From CALXQW01 sp031553045 (GTDB lineage Bacteria; Verrucomicrobiota; Verrucomicrobiia; Opitutales; Intestinicryptomonadaceae), in NCBI GenBank assembly GCA_031553045.1, contig JAVBLZ010000006.1:744001-808000 (forward strand): 64,000 bases of DNA, given 5' to 3'. Under the pieces are notes generated by a model, which saw nothing but the letters and a program-made list of their open reading frames with translations, had not been told where the DNA came from and ran no database searches. This document shows, piece after piece, positions 1 to 8,572 of the stretch (the first letter of the stretch is position 1; each line of letters opens with the position of its first letter). The translations under genes were made by a program, and so were the position numbers.

Positions 1-191
1 TTTTGCGCCCCTTTTTGGAAAGACGGTTTTGTTTCGGTATCAAAGCCTAAAAGAGTTTCCTTCAATATATCCGGCAAAACCGAATCCAATTTCTCGGAAG
101 TTTCAACGAGTATGATTTCACCTTCAAACTTCCGCATTGGAAGCAGGTGAACACATTCATTATTGATTCTCTGTGGATACGCACATTTCAT
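1..191 (-). CDS. 3'-5' exonuclease (RNase D-like), N-terminal part only
   Basis: The reading frame is open from an ATG at 191 to the left edge of the window, giving the first 63 residues. Residues 48-61 read LGFDTETKPSFQKG. This matches the first motif (DxE, residues 51-53) of DEDD-family 3'-5' exonucleases, the single-domain RNase D-like proteins common in Bacteroidetes and PVC bacteria. The Asp and Glu would bind the catalytic metals. The other exonuclease motifs lie outside the window, so activity cannot be judged. The gene is divergent from the phosphofructokinase gene, and the AT-rich 192-358 stretch between them should hold both promoters. No clear Shine-Dalgarno sequence is visible. 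Confidence 0.72.
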   Translation of the reverse strand, partial: MKCAYPQRINNECVHLLPMRKFEGEIILVETSEKLDSVLPDILKETLLGFDTETKPSFQKGAQ

Positions 192-358
192 TGGAAAGTT
201 TGTTTTGTAAAGATTAGTAAAAAAAAATCCACAAAAAAATTTTTATTTTTTCCAAATGCAAAATTTTAGTTAGCTTAAAAAAAAGATTTACTAAAGAATA
301 AATATTATTAAGACTCCTCACCTTTGAAATAAAATCAATTTTTTAACAAAACATAATT

Positions 359-1624
359 ATGGAAGATAATCTCATAGGAAACGTATTAGTTGCTCAATCA
401 GGCGGTCCAACAGCCGTCATTAATGCAAGCTTGGCGGGCATCATCACAGAGGCCCTCAACCATGACAACATTGAAGAAATTTACGGCGGTCTAAACGGCG
501 TTGCGGGTATTCTTACTGAAGATATGATAGACCTTGCGGCGGAATCTCAGCAGACTGTGCGCGGCTTGCGCAACACACCCGGTTCAGCTCTTGGCACTTG
601 CCGCTACAAGCTCAAGAAAGATCAAGATTTCCAGCGTGTTGTAGAAGTTTTTAAAGCGCACAACATACGCTATTTCTTTTATATCGGCGGCAATGACTCT
701 CAAGATACCGCAAGTAAAATTGCGGCTGCTGCAAGTGCGCAAAATTATGAAATGCGCATCATAGGCGTTCCAAAGACTGTCGATAATGACTTGGTGCGCA
801 CCGACCATTGCCCAGGATACGGCAGCGTTGTAAAATATCTTTCCGCCACAATACGTGAACTTGCCGCAGACCATGAGGCTATGGGCAAACACAATTTGGT
901 TTCCATAGTTGAAGTTATGGGCAGAAACGCAGGCTGGATAGCCGCAGGCACCACAATAGCAAAAAGACGCAATCAGCCTGAAGACGCTCCGCACATCATA
1001 CTTTTGCCAGAGGTTGCGTTTGACGCAAATTACTTCATTGCGCAAGTTTCAGAATGTTTAAAGAAAAACAAATTCTGTTTGGTTGTCGCAAGCGAAGGTT
1101 TGGTTGATGCAAACGGCAATTATGTGGCAGCAACAGACGCCAAAGATTCTTTCGGACACTCTCAGCTTGGCGGCGTCGGCGAATATTTGCAGAAAATTGT
1201 TGAAACAAATCTTTCAGGTGTGAATGCCCGTTCTTGTAAGCTTGGTCATGCACAGCGTGCGGCTTCTCATTGCAGTTCTTTGACGGATGCCAATGAAGCT
1301 TTCCTTTGCGGTCAAGCGGCTGTAAAGGCGGCAATAGACGGTCAGTCGGGCAAGATGGTTGCAATGGTGCGTACAGATTCTGACAAATACGGCGTTGAAA
1401 CAACCCTTGTAGATTTGGAAGAAATTGCAAACGGCGTAAAGCATTTTCCAGAAAATTGGATTGCCGAAGACAGAATTTCTATCAGCTATCAATTCAATAA
1501 ATACATACTGCCTTTGATTCAGGGTGAAGTTGTAGTGCCTTATGAAAACGGCCTTCCAACTTTTGCAAGGCTTTCTAAAAATAAGATTGCCCCAATGCTG
1601 CCATCTTACGATATTTCACAGTAA
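359..1624 (+). CDS. pfp: Diphosphate-type 6-phosphofructokinase
   Basis: Phosphorylates fructose 6-phosphate in cytoplasmic glycolysis. The 421-residue length and the start (LVAQSGGPTAVINASLAG) fit the phosphofructokinase family. The phosphoryl-donor loop reads IGGNDSQDT: an Asp sits where ATP enzymes have the second Gly of GGDGS. The substrate loop reads PKTVDND with Lys where ATP enzymes have Gly. In this family, this Asp/Lys pair marks use of pyrophosphate rather than ATP. The hexose-phosphate motif MGRNAGWIAA is intact. The donor is therefore predicted as PPi, which makes the step reversible and saves ATP, as in many anaerobes. The gene is monocistronic, closed by a strong terminator before aspS. 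Confidence 0.9.
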   Translation: MEDNLIGNVLVAQSGGPTAVINASLAGIITEALNHDNIEEIYGGLNGVAGILTEDMIDLAAESQQTVRGLRNTPGSALGTCRYKLKKDQDFQRVVEVFKAHNIRYFFYIGGNDSQDTASKIAAAASAQNYEMRIIGVPKTVDNDLVRTDHCPGYGSVVKYLSATIRELAADHEAMGKHNLVSIVEVMGRNAGWIAAGTTIAKRRNQPEDAPHIILLPEVAFDANYFIAQVSECLKKNKFCLVVASEGLVDANGNYVAATDAKDSFGHSQLGGVGEYLQKIVETNLSGVNARSCKLGHAQRAASHCSSLTDANEAFLCGQAAVKAAIDGQSGKMVAMVRTDSDKYGVETTLVDLEEIANGVKHFPENWIAEDRISISYQFNKYILPLIQGEVVVPYENGLPTFARLSKNKIAPMLPSYDISQ

Positions 1625-1636
1625 AACTTTTAACCT

Positions 1637-1671
1637 GCGGCGTTCGGAAAATTACCGAATGCCGCTTTCTT
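1637..1671 (+). terminator. Rho-independent terminator after pfp
   Basis: GCGGCGTTCGG (1637-1647) pairs with CCGAATGCCGC (1655-1665) with one G-T pair and a 7-base loop, followed by TTTCTTT. It separates pfp from aspS. Confidence 0.85.
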
Positions 1672-1687
1672 TAGAAACTGCTATAAA

Positions 1688-3469
1688 ATGAAAAGAACTC
1701 ATAAATGTAATGAACTAAGGCTTGCCGACGCCGGCAAAGACATTTGTTTGATAGGCTGGGTGGAATCTGTGCGCGACCACGGCGGCGTAATCTTTGTTGA
1801 TTTGCGCGATAGGGACGGCATAACACAAGTTGTGTTCCACCCAAACAGCAGCGTTTACGCTTCAGCGCAAAAGCTCAAAAGCGAAAGCGTGATACAGGTT
1901 TTTGGCAAAGTCTGCCAAAGAGAATCTGGCACGGCAAACTCTGGCCTGCCCACGGGCGATATTGAAGTGGATTGTTCCGACATCGTAATACACAATATTT
2001 GCGACGTCCTTCCCTTCCCCCTTGAAGACGACAAGGCGGACAAAGTCAATGAAGACTTGCGCTTGCAATATCGCTATTTAGATTTGCGTCGCAATCGCAA
2101 TCTAAAACTTATGCGTATGCGCCATCAAACGGCAAAATCCGTTCGCAATTTTTTAGACAATCGTGAATTTACAGAGGTTGAAACGCCAATACTATTCAAG
2201 AGCACTCCTGAAGGCGCACGTGAATTTTTGGTTCCAAGCCGCTTAAATCCGGGTACATTTTATGCGCTCAACCAGTCTCCGCAGCAATACAAGCAAATGC
2301 TGATGGTTTCAGGTATAGAGCGTTATTACCAGCTTGCAAAATGCTTCCGTGATGAAGACCTGCGTGCCGACAGGCAGCCTGAGTTCACGCAAATAGATAT
2401 TGAGATGAGCTTTATCGACAGGGAAGACATGTATGAGCTGATAGAGAGTATGCTCAAAAACGTCTGGAAAGATGTTTTGAATATGGAAATTAAAACACCC
2501 TTCCTGCGCATGAGCTATCTTGACGCCATGAACAAATACGGCGTGGATAAGCCCGATATGCGCTTTGAAATGCTCATTGAAGACTTTACTGAAACTTTCA
2601 AAACCAGCGATTTTAAAGTGTTTGCGGGCATCGCACAGGGCGGCGGCGCAGTCAAGGCGTTCAACGCAAAAGGCTTGGCAGATGTTACGCAGGGTGAAAT
2701 TAAAAACCTTGAAGATATTGCAAAGACTTTGGGCGCAAAGGGTCTTGCGTACATCAAGTGCGAGGCTGGCCAGTGGAAAAGCCCCATACTTAAATTCTTG
2801 TCTGAAAAAGAACAGGCGGAACTTAAAACACGCTTGAATATTGAAGACGGCGATATTGTGTTCTTTGCTGCCTCTAAGTGGGAGCAGGCTTGCGCAATAC
2901 TCGGCAGAATCAGGCTTGAAAGCGCACAGCTTTTAAAGGAAAGAGGACGCTTGGATATACCCGCAGACAAATTCTGCTTCCTCTGGGTTGTGGATTTCCC
3001 GCTTATGAGTTATGATGAAGCCGAAGGCAGATTCCTTTCCACACACCACCCCTTCACATCCCCTGTTGAAGAAGACGTCAAAATGCTTGAATCAAACCCC
3101 ACTGCGGTGCGTGGACAGCATTACGACATAGTCTTAAACGGCGTGGAATTGGGCGGCGGCTCTATCCGCATACACAAGCCTGAAGTTCAGGAAATGGTCT
3201 TTAAAGACGTCTTGAAAATTCCGGCAGACGTTGTGGAATCACGCTTTGGCTATATGCTTAAAGCCTTTAAATTTGGCGCACCTCCGCACGGCGGCATAGC
3301 ATTGGGGTTAGACAGATTGGTAACAATTCTCACAAACCGCACAAGTATAAGAGACATTATTGCCTTCCCCAAAACCCAGCGTGGGCAAGATCTTATGGCG
3401 CAATCTCCAAGCCCCGTTACTGAGCGCCAGCTTAAAGACCTCTTTATACGCATTGAAGAAAGCGTATAG
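1688..3469 (+). CDS. aspS: Aspartyl-tRNA synthetase
   Basis: Charges tRNA-Asp. At 593 residues it is the usual length of the bacterial-type enzyme, which carries an OB-fold anticodon domain at the N-terminus, a class II catalytic core and a GAD insertion domain. The N-terminus (IGWVESVRDHGGVIFVDLRD) is typical of the anticodon domain. Motif 2 reads FRDEDLRADRQPEFTQID and motif 3 reads GIALGLDRLVTIL, both complete. Whether it also charges tRNA-Asn cannot be told from the sequence here. It stands alone between two terminators. Confidence 0.97.
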   Translation: MKRTHKCNELRLADAGKDICLIGWVESVRDHGGVIFVDLRDRDGITQVVFHPNSSVYASAQKLKSESVIQVFGKVCQRESGTANSGLPTGDIEVDCSDIVIHNICDVLPFPLEDDKADKVNEDLRLQYRYLDLRRNRNLKLMRMRHQTAKSVRNFLDNREFTEVETPILFKSTPEGAREFLVPSRLNPGTFYALNQSPQQYKQMLMVSGIERYYQLAKCFRDEDLRADRQPEFTQIDIEMSFIDREDMYELIESMLKNVWKDVLNMEIKTPFLRMSYLDAMNKYGVDKPDMRFEMLIEDFTETFKTSDFKVFAGIAQGGGAVKAFNAKGLADVTQGEIKNLEDIAKTLGAKGLAYIKCEAGQWKSPILKFLSEKEQAELKTRLNIEDGDIVFFAASKWEQACAILGRIRLESAQLLKERGRLDIPADKFCFLWVVDFPLMSYDEAEGRFLSTHHPFTSPVEEDVKMLESNPTAVRGQHYDIVLNGVELGGGSIRIHKPEVQEMVFKDVLKIPADVVESRFGYMLKAFKFGAPPHGGIALGLDRLVTILTNRTSIRDIIAFPKTQRGQDLMAQSPSPVTERQLKDLFIRIEESV

Positions 3470-3486
3470 AACAATTTTATTTTTCA

Positions 3487-3517
3487 AGCCTCCTCTTTAT
3501 TGCAGGGGGCTTTTTTT
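3487..3517 (+). terminator. Rho-independent terminator after aspS
   Basis: AGCCTCC (3487-3493) pairs with GGGGGCT (3505-3511) with one wobble pair, followed by seven T. Confidence 0.8.
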
Positions 3518-3590
3518 ATGACTATTTCTATGTTTACTTTTGTAATTGAAAGCTCTACTATTCTCGCATTGTTAGGAGTGAGTAAATTTT

Positions 3591-4271
3591 ATGAAAAAGA
3601 TTTTTTTTACTATAATTTTGTTATCAGTATTTTTGGCAACAAACGCTCAGGAAGCCTCAAAGGGCAACAGGGCAGAAACAAAAGCTCGTATAATTAAAAA
3701 CATTATCACCGCCGAAAATGGCGATGTTGTGGTAAACATATTGCCGGATAAAAATTTTTCATTCGGATATTCCGACCAGTTGCTGGGAATATATCTTTAT
3801 TATTTCGACCCTTCCGTTGACGGCGAAAAACTCAGCGAATCCATAAAAAAAGAGGCGGGCAATAAACGCCTCATTGTGGATATTATGGAGGGTGTTTCAA
3901 AGTATATGGCTTCACGGGGGCTCAACTTTCAAAAAGTTTCTCCTTCTTACAATGAAATAAAAAGCAAGCTGGACGACGGCATACCCCTCTTTTGCTATTT
4001 CAATTCCTCCAACAAATACGGCACTGATTTTTTGGGCAGAGCAAAAGAAAGGTCTGAAGCAAAAGACATGAAAGAGTGGGGAGCAACATTGCGCAGGAAA
4101 GAAATAACAAAATTTGTTACCAGCAAAAAAAGTTTATGGAGTTGTTCTATCATAGGCTACAACCCCCAGACAAAAGAAATTATGGTATTTGGGCTCGCTC
4201 AAAAACCTATATGGATGGCTGAAAAAGAGCTTAAAGAAGCCGTGTCATACTGCTACGCCATGAGGTTTTAA
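3591..4271 (+). CDS. Secreted protein, possibly C39-like papain-fold
   Basis: A 226-residue protein with a clear signal peptide (MKKIFFTIILLSVFLATNAQ). An AGGAG element sits upstream of the ATG. I do not recognise the family firmly. The C-terminal half has a layout like C39-type papain-fold proteins: a KLDDGIPLFCYF segment, then SIIGYNPQTKEIMVFG, which resembles the strand after the catalytic His in that fold. The His itself is replaced (WSCSIIGYN) and no good catalytic Cys is visible near the start, so it may be an inactive relative. The gene is single, with its own terminator at 4301. Confidence 0.6.
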   Translation: MKKIFFTIILLSVFLATNAQEASKGNRAETKARIIKNIITAENGDVVVNILPDKNFSFGYSDQLLGIYLYYFDPSVDGEKLSESIKKEAGNKRLIVDIMEGVSKYMASRGLNFQKVSPSYNEIKSKLDDGIPLFCYFNSSNKYGTDFLGRAKERSEAKDMKEWGATLRRKEITKFVTSKKSLWSCSIIGYNPQTKEIMVFGLAQKPIWMAEKELKEAVSYCYAMRF

Positions 4272-4300
4272 TTTTTTTCTTTTGTAAATCTTCTTTAAAA

Positions 4301-4324
4301 AAACTCCCTACGGGGAGTTTTTTT
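4301..4324 (+). terminator. Rho-independent terminator
   Basis: Perfect 8-bp stem AAACTCCC (4301-4308) / GGGAGTTT (4313-4320) with a 4-base loop, followed by T-rich sequence. The A-rich 5' side would also let it act on the opposite strand. Confidence 0.88.
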
Positions 4325-4412
4325 ATAAAGAAAAACAAAATTCTAACAACTCATTGCTTGACCGCTTTGATTTTGAACTTATCGTTTTTTTTAGGTTTCA
4401 ATTTATCATACC

Positions 4413-5915
4413 ATGTTTGCACTTTCCCCAGAGAACATACTTCTAATAGGCAGCATTTTAATTTTTGTCAGCATTTTTGCCAGCAAAGCCGGTGCAAGAT
4501 TCGGCGTTCCAAGCTTGCTCTTGTTTTTATTCGTAGGAATGATTTTTGGGGAAGACGGCATTGGAATCGCTTTTGACGACCCGCATGTGGCGCAATTTAT
4601 AGCCATGCTTGCGCTTTGTGTAATACTGTTTTCCGGCGGTATGGACACAAAAATTCATGAAATAAAACCCGTATGGCGAGAGGGTGTTATTTTGGCGACT
4701 TTGGGTGTGGTATTAACGGCACTTTTCACTGGGGCATTTGTTTATTTTGTATTTAACTATTTTTATCCGGATTCAAAATTCAATTTTGCCGTGGCACTTT
4801 TGCTGGCATCAGTCATGTCTTCTACAGACAGCGCCTCTGTGTTTAATTTGTTACGTTCAAAAGGGCTGCGTTTAAGCCAAAATATGCGTCCTTTATTAGA
4901 GCTTGAAAGCGGCAGTAACGACCCTATGGCATACTTGCTCACGATAGTCCTGATAGATTATTTAAAATCCGGAGACTTAGGCTTGACTTATTTTGCATCA
5001 ACATTCATGTTACAGATGACCGTAGGTGGGCTTGCAGGTTATCTATTGGGCAGATTCACGGTATTTGCCATGAACAGAATTAATCTGGATAACCAATCCA
5101 TTTACTCCGTATTTTTGCTCACTTGGGTATTCTTTGTGTTCTCGCTTACGAATCTTTTGCATGGTAACGGGTATTTGGCAGTCTATATTGCAGGGCTGGT
5201 TGTGGGCAACAGCAAGATGATACATAAAAAGAGTATAGCCCACTTTTTTGACGGTTTTACATGGCTTTGGCAGATATTTGTCTTTTTGACATTGGGGCTT
5301 TTGGTAAATCCCAAAGAGCTTGTTTCTATTGCGCCTGTTGCTTTGTTAATAGCAATATTTTTGACTATTGCCGCACGCCCTCTTGCCGTCTATCTTTGCC
5401 TCATACCTTTCAGGAAGGTTTCCACGCAAGCAAAGCTCTATGTTTCTTGGGTTGGTTTAAGGGGGGCTGTCCCGATAATATTCGCCACATACCCACTTAT
5501 TGCAGAAGTACCGCAGGCGCAGTTGATTTTCAATGTGGTATTTTTCGTAACGATAATTTCTCTGCTTGTGCAGGGCACTACAATCCCATTTATGGCAAAC
5601 AAGCTTTGCCTGATTTGCAATGAAGTTGAGTATAAGGATGACTTTGGGTTTGAAATTCCGGAAGAAATAAAATCCGCAATGACGGAAGTTGTCGTCAATG
5701 AGCTTGCCCTTGCAAACGGCGATATGCTCTACAATATCAAGTTGCCGGAAAACACCCTGATTGTAATGGTTAAGCGTACCGACAAATACTTTGTTCCGCG
5801 TGGCAATACAAAGTTGGAAATTGGCGACAAACTCCTGCTAATTTCTGATAGCGACGATGATTTGCGGCAGGTCTGCGAACAGTTCGGCGTGCACTATTAT
5901 AGAATTAGGAGCTAA
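4413..5915 (+). CDS. Potassium (or sodium)/proton antiporter with RCK_C domain
   Basis: A 500-residue cation/proton antiporter of the NhaP2/CvrA type in the inner membrane. About twelve hydrophobic segments fill roughly residues 1-400. The ion-path region reads SSTDSASVFNLLRSKG followed by LELESGSNDPMAYLLT, where the SND motif holds the transport Asp. A conserved GLRGAVPIIFA segment follows later. The C-terminal 90 residues (NGDMLYNIKLPENTLIVMVK, then GDKLLLISDSDDDLRQV) form a TrkA_C/RCK_C regulatory domain, seen in K+/H+ exchangers that respond to ligand or pH. K+ efflux is more likely than Na+, but the ion is not decided by sequence. It is monocistronic. Confidence 0.9.
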   Translation: MFALSPENILLIGSILIFVSIFASKAGARFGVPSLLLFLFVGMIFGEDGIGIAFDDPHVAQFIAMLALCVILFSGGMDTKIHEIKPVWREGVILATLGVVLTALFTGAFVYFVFNYFYPDSKFNFAVALLLASVMSSTDSASVFNLLRSKGLRLSQNMRPLLELESGSNDPMAYLLTIVLIDYLKSGDLGLTYFASTFMLQMTVGGLAGYLLGRFTVFAMNRINLDNQSIYSVFLLTWVFFVFSLTNLLHGNGYLAVYIAGLVVGNSKMIHKKSIAHFFDGFTWLWQIFVFLTLGLLVNPKELVSIAPVALLIAIFLTIAARPLAVYLCLIPFRKVSTQAKLYVSWVGLRGAVPIIFATYPLIAEVPQAQLIFNVVFFVTIISLLVQGTTIPFMANKLCLICNEVEYKDDFGFEIPEEIKSAMTEVVVNELALANGDMLYNIKLPENTLIVMVKRTDKYFVPRGNTKLEIGDKLLLISDSDDDLRQVCEQFGVHYYRIRS

Positions 5916-6044
5916 TAGCTAAGGCTAAGCGTATCTCCACTTTTTTTGGGCAAGATTTTTATCCTTTTGCTGAGCTTTTAAAAAACTTGACTAAGTAATG
6001 TGTCCTTCATAGACTTGGGCACAAAATTAATGATAAGGTCCGCC

Positions 6045-6668
6045 ATGAAAAAGTTTTTTATAGTTTCGTTTGTGTTTGCATTATTTGCATCGGTTTATGC
6101 TGATGACAAATATACAACCACATTCAGTTCACGCACAGATGCAACTTTTCAGTTTACATATTTTGCGCATAAAAACAGCCAGATGGATGCATTGATTGTC
6201 AATAAAGACGCCTCAATGACCTTCGGATTAACTGACAATAAAGCAAACACTAAAGAATTTACTTTAGGTGTTTATACCTTTGATACAGATGGCAATATAG
6301 TCAGCAACCAGACATTTGATATGCTCTCTGGGCAGACTTTCACTGTAAATTTCACGGCTGGGCAGATGGTGGGCTTTTGGGCTGATTTGGGAATGGGTAA
6401 AATAGATTCTTTGGTTGATTATACTCATAAAGATATCCTCAACACGGGCAAATCTTTTTGGTCATCTACAAGTACCACTGGCGAAAATAAGAATTCGCTG
6501 ACACTCCATTTTGCAGATTCCGCCGTGAGTAGATTTGGCGTCGCCATGCAGATAAATGGCGGAAGCTCTTTTACAGCCACAGGGCAGCCGCTTCCTGGGG
6601 TGTTGGCTACGGCAATTTTCGCAAGCGTCGGTATTGCCGGATTGCGTTTGCGCAAAAAGCGCAGATAA
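6045..6668 (+). CDS. Secreted protein with PEP-CTERM-like sorting tail
   Basis: I chose the ATG at 6045 because it begins a clean signal peptide (MKKFFIVSFVFALFASVYAD) and has an AAGG element just upstream; an upstream in-frame GTG at 6000 only adds residues before that signal. The 207-residue product has a beta-rich middle with no known domain. The tail has PLPG, then a hydrophobic segment ending GIAGLRLRKKRR. This has the layout of PEP-CTERM exosortase signals, although the PEP triplet is replaced by PLPG, as in some variants. It is likely surface-exported and anchored or released by an exosortase/archaeosortase-type enzyme, none of which is in this window. Confidence 0.75.
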   Translation: MKKFFIVSFVFALFASVYADDKYTTTFSSRTDATFQFTYFAHKNSQMDALIVNKDASMTFGLTDNKANTKEFTLGVYTFDTDGNIVSNQTFDMLSGQTFTVNFTAGQMVGFWADLGMGKIDSLVDYTHKDILNTGKSFWSSTSTTGENKNSLTLHFADSAVSRFGVAMQINGGSSFTATGQPLPGVLATAIFASVGIAGLRLRKKRR

Positions 6669-6690
6669 GTAAAATTTAAACTAAATCAAC

Positions 6691-6723
6691 AAAGCCGATA
6701 CTCATACAAGTATCGGCTTTGTT
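6691..6723 (+). terminator. Terminator hairpin
   Basis: Perfect 12-bp stem AAAGCCGATACT (6691-6702) / AGTATCGGCTTT (6709-6720) with a 6-base loop. The T tract is short. Confidence 0.82.
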
Positions 6724-7022
6724 GCATTTAAGAGTTTTCAATTCTAGATTTATAATTGCACAGCCTTTTATAATCAGAACAAAAATTATCGAGAAATTAA
6801 GAATGAATTTTGCTTCTGAAATTTTGAATGAAAAAGTAATATTCAATCCAAAGCTTAATTATAAAAAGAAGACAGGCAGCCTACCCCTAGACTGCCTGCC
6901 ATTATTTATTTTCTACTTTATTTATTTACCCCATCTCCCGAAGGAGAAATCCGTAAATTTGTTATTTTCGATTGTGAGTCTTGATATTTTTTACAATTTG
7001 TCAAGAGTTTTTTGAAACTTTT
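6724..7022. other. Non-coding AT-rich gap between convergent genes
   Basis: About 300 bases with no convincing gene. There is a small hairpin, CAGGCAG (6873-6879) with CTGCCTG (6892-6898), and a short AGTTT/AAACT stem followed by six T near 7010. An open frame covering 6719-7015 starts inside the terminator and is AT-rich and low in complexity, so I do not call it. Confidence 0.55.
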
Positions 7023-7817
7023 TTATAAATTTTTTATCGGGTCTAAATCAATGCCCCAAGTTGAAGCAAAACTCAACATATCTTGATGCAAAGGTGCGGT
7101 AAAAATAAGACCACCTAAAACTTTTGAAAAATCCATACGCCAAGCGTGCAATGCTTGTCTGGGCATCAAGAGCCTATTCTCCATTTCAGGTGTTATGCCG
7201 TTTTCTATAAAATCCAAATACAAAGTTTCATCGTGCCCGTAAATTTTGTCGCCAACAACAGGATAATCAAGCCACTGCGCATGCGCCCTTATTTGATGTT
7301 TACGCCCCGTAATCAAATCCGCCAATACCAAACTGAAAGGTGTTTCGGAATTTGATACGCCCAAAGATTTAAAAATTGTTACTGAATTTTTTGCGCCGCC
7401 CTTACGCACACAGCACGCCTGCTTAATTGCCACCAAAGAGTTTTCATCTTCAATAAGCGGCTGCGCAACCGTTGCCGAGCCCTGAAACCTGCCCTCTAAA
7501 AACGCTATGTAATCCTTTTTAACGCTGCGTTCTTCCATCGCCTTTTGCGCAATGCTTGCAGCTTTTTTATGTTTTGCAAGCATCACAACCCCGCTTGTTT
7601 CACGGTCTAAACGGCTAACCAGATGCAGAGTTTCAATTTTAGAATACTCTCTTGCCGCACCGACCAAGCTCGACAATGGACCATTTTTAGATGGATGACA
7701 GACTAGCCATCCTGGCTTATTGATGACTAAAAAATCTTCATCTTCATGTAAAATCCAAGATGGAAATTCAGATATATCTACAAGTGGCGCTTCAAGCCCG
7801 TAATATTTTTCAAACAT
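7023..7817 (-). CDS. RluA-family RNA pseudouridine synthase
   Basis: Converts a uridine in rRNA or tRNA to pseudouridine. The 264-residue protein has the catalytic-Asp motif HLVSRLDRETSGVVMLAK, the upstream motif LVINKPGWLVCHPS and the GRKHQIRAH motif of the RluA/TruC group. There is no N-terminal S4 domain, so it is closer to the short RluA/TruC branch. The target site cannot be assigned. It is the last gene of a minus-strand operon (clpX-menG-rluA), starting 5 bases after the menG stop. Confidence 0.92.
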   Translation of the reverse strand: MFEKYYGLEAPLVDISEFPSWILHEDEDFLVINKPGWLVCHPSKNGPLSSLVGAAREYSKIETLHLVSRLDRETSGVVMLAKHKKAASIAQKAMEERSVKKDYIAFLEGRFQGSATVAQPLIEDENSLVAIKQACCVRKGGAKNSVTIFKSLGVSNSETPFSLVLADLITGRKHQIRAHAQWLDYPVVGDKIYGHDETLYLDFIENGITPEMENRLLMPRQALHAWRMDFSKVLGGLIFTAPLHQDMLSFASTWGIDLDPIKNL

Positions 7818-7822
7818 AAAAT

Positions 7823-8569
7823 TTATTTTTTGTAGGCTTTTGTTATTGATACCGCCCCGCCTGCGCTGATTAGCGCCCTGCTGTTAGCGCCCTCAAAACC
7901 GCTTGAATTTATGAGAGAGCAAAGCGATTTATTTGTCGGAAAATCTCTCGTAGTTTTGGCAAGATATTCGTAAGAAGATTTGTCGCAGCCCAAAATTTTT
8001 GCAACATTTGGGATTATAAAACCCATTATAAAATCTTCTATGTATCTAAAAAATGATGGGGCCCGAGAAACCTCTAAAATACAAATCGGCGCACCCTTCT
8101 TAAGAACCCTTGCAAGTTCTTTCAAACACTTTGCCCTGTTTTTAAAATTGCGCAGCCCGAAGGATATTGTAACAAAATCAAATGTATCCGCATCAAACGG
8201 CAGATTCTGACAATCTGCAAACATGAAATCTATTTTTGCGCCATCATCTTTTGGCAGCGCATCAGTTTTCCTTTTTGCTATTGCAAGCATCTCTTTTGAA
8301 AAATCTGCGCCGATAATTTTAATTTCTTTTGAGAGTTTCTTTGATTTTTTAAGCAACTCTAAAGACACATCGGCAGAGCCGCACGCCATATCAAGCGCAA
8401 AAATTTTTTGAGGCGTTTTTTCAAAGGCAAGGCGCACCAATTTTTTGCGCCACAGCACATCTAAACCTAAACACATTATCCTATTCATCATGTCGTAATT
8501 TGGCGCAATTTTTGAAAACATTGCGCTTACTTCAGATGAATTCCTGTCCTTTGCGTCCGGTGCCGACAT
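7823..8569 (-). CDS. menG: Demethylmenaquinone methyltransferase (UbiE/MenG)
   Basis: SAM-dependent methyltransferase for the last step of menaquinone (or ubiquinone) synthesis. The 248 residues begin with FSKIAPNYDMMNRIMCLGLD, a UbiE signature. The SAM-binding loop reads ALDMACGSADVSLEL and the post-motif segment reads FDFVTISFGLRNFKNR, also diagnostic. An anaerobic PVC bacterium would be expected to use menaquinone, hence the MenG name. It starts 3 bases after the clpX stop codon, so the two are co-transcribed. It is the only quinone gene in the window. Confidence 0.93.
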   Translation of the reverse strand: MSAPDAKDRNSSEVSAMFSKIAPNYDMMNRIMCLGLDVLWRKKLVRLAFEKTPQKIFALDMACGSADVSLELLKKSKKLSKEIKIIGADFSKEMLAIAKRKTDALPKDDGAKIDFMFADCQNLPFDADTFDFVTISFGLRNFKNRAKCLKELARVLKKGAPICILEVSRAPSFFRYIEDFIMGFIIPNVAKILGCDKSSYEYLAKTTRDFPTNKSLCSLINSSGFEGANSRALISAGGAVSITKAYKK

Positions 8570-8572
8570 CGC

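Noticed and set aside
268..290. DtxR-like box upstream of pfp (TTTAGTTAGCTTAA...)
   Set aside because: Only about 13 of 19 bases match, in very AT-rich sequence, and a glycolytic gene gives no functional support.
6719..7015. 98-residue open frame
   Set aside because: Starts inside a terminator stem, has no recognisable domain, and its composition is that of AT-rich intergenic DNA.
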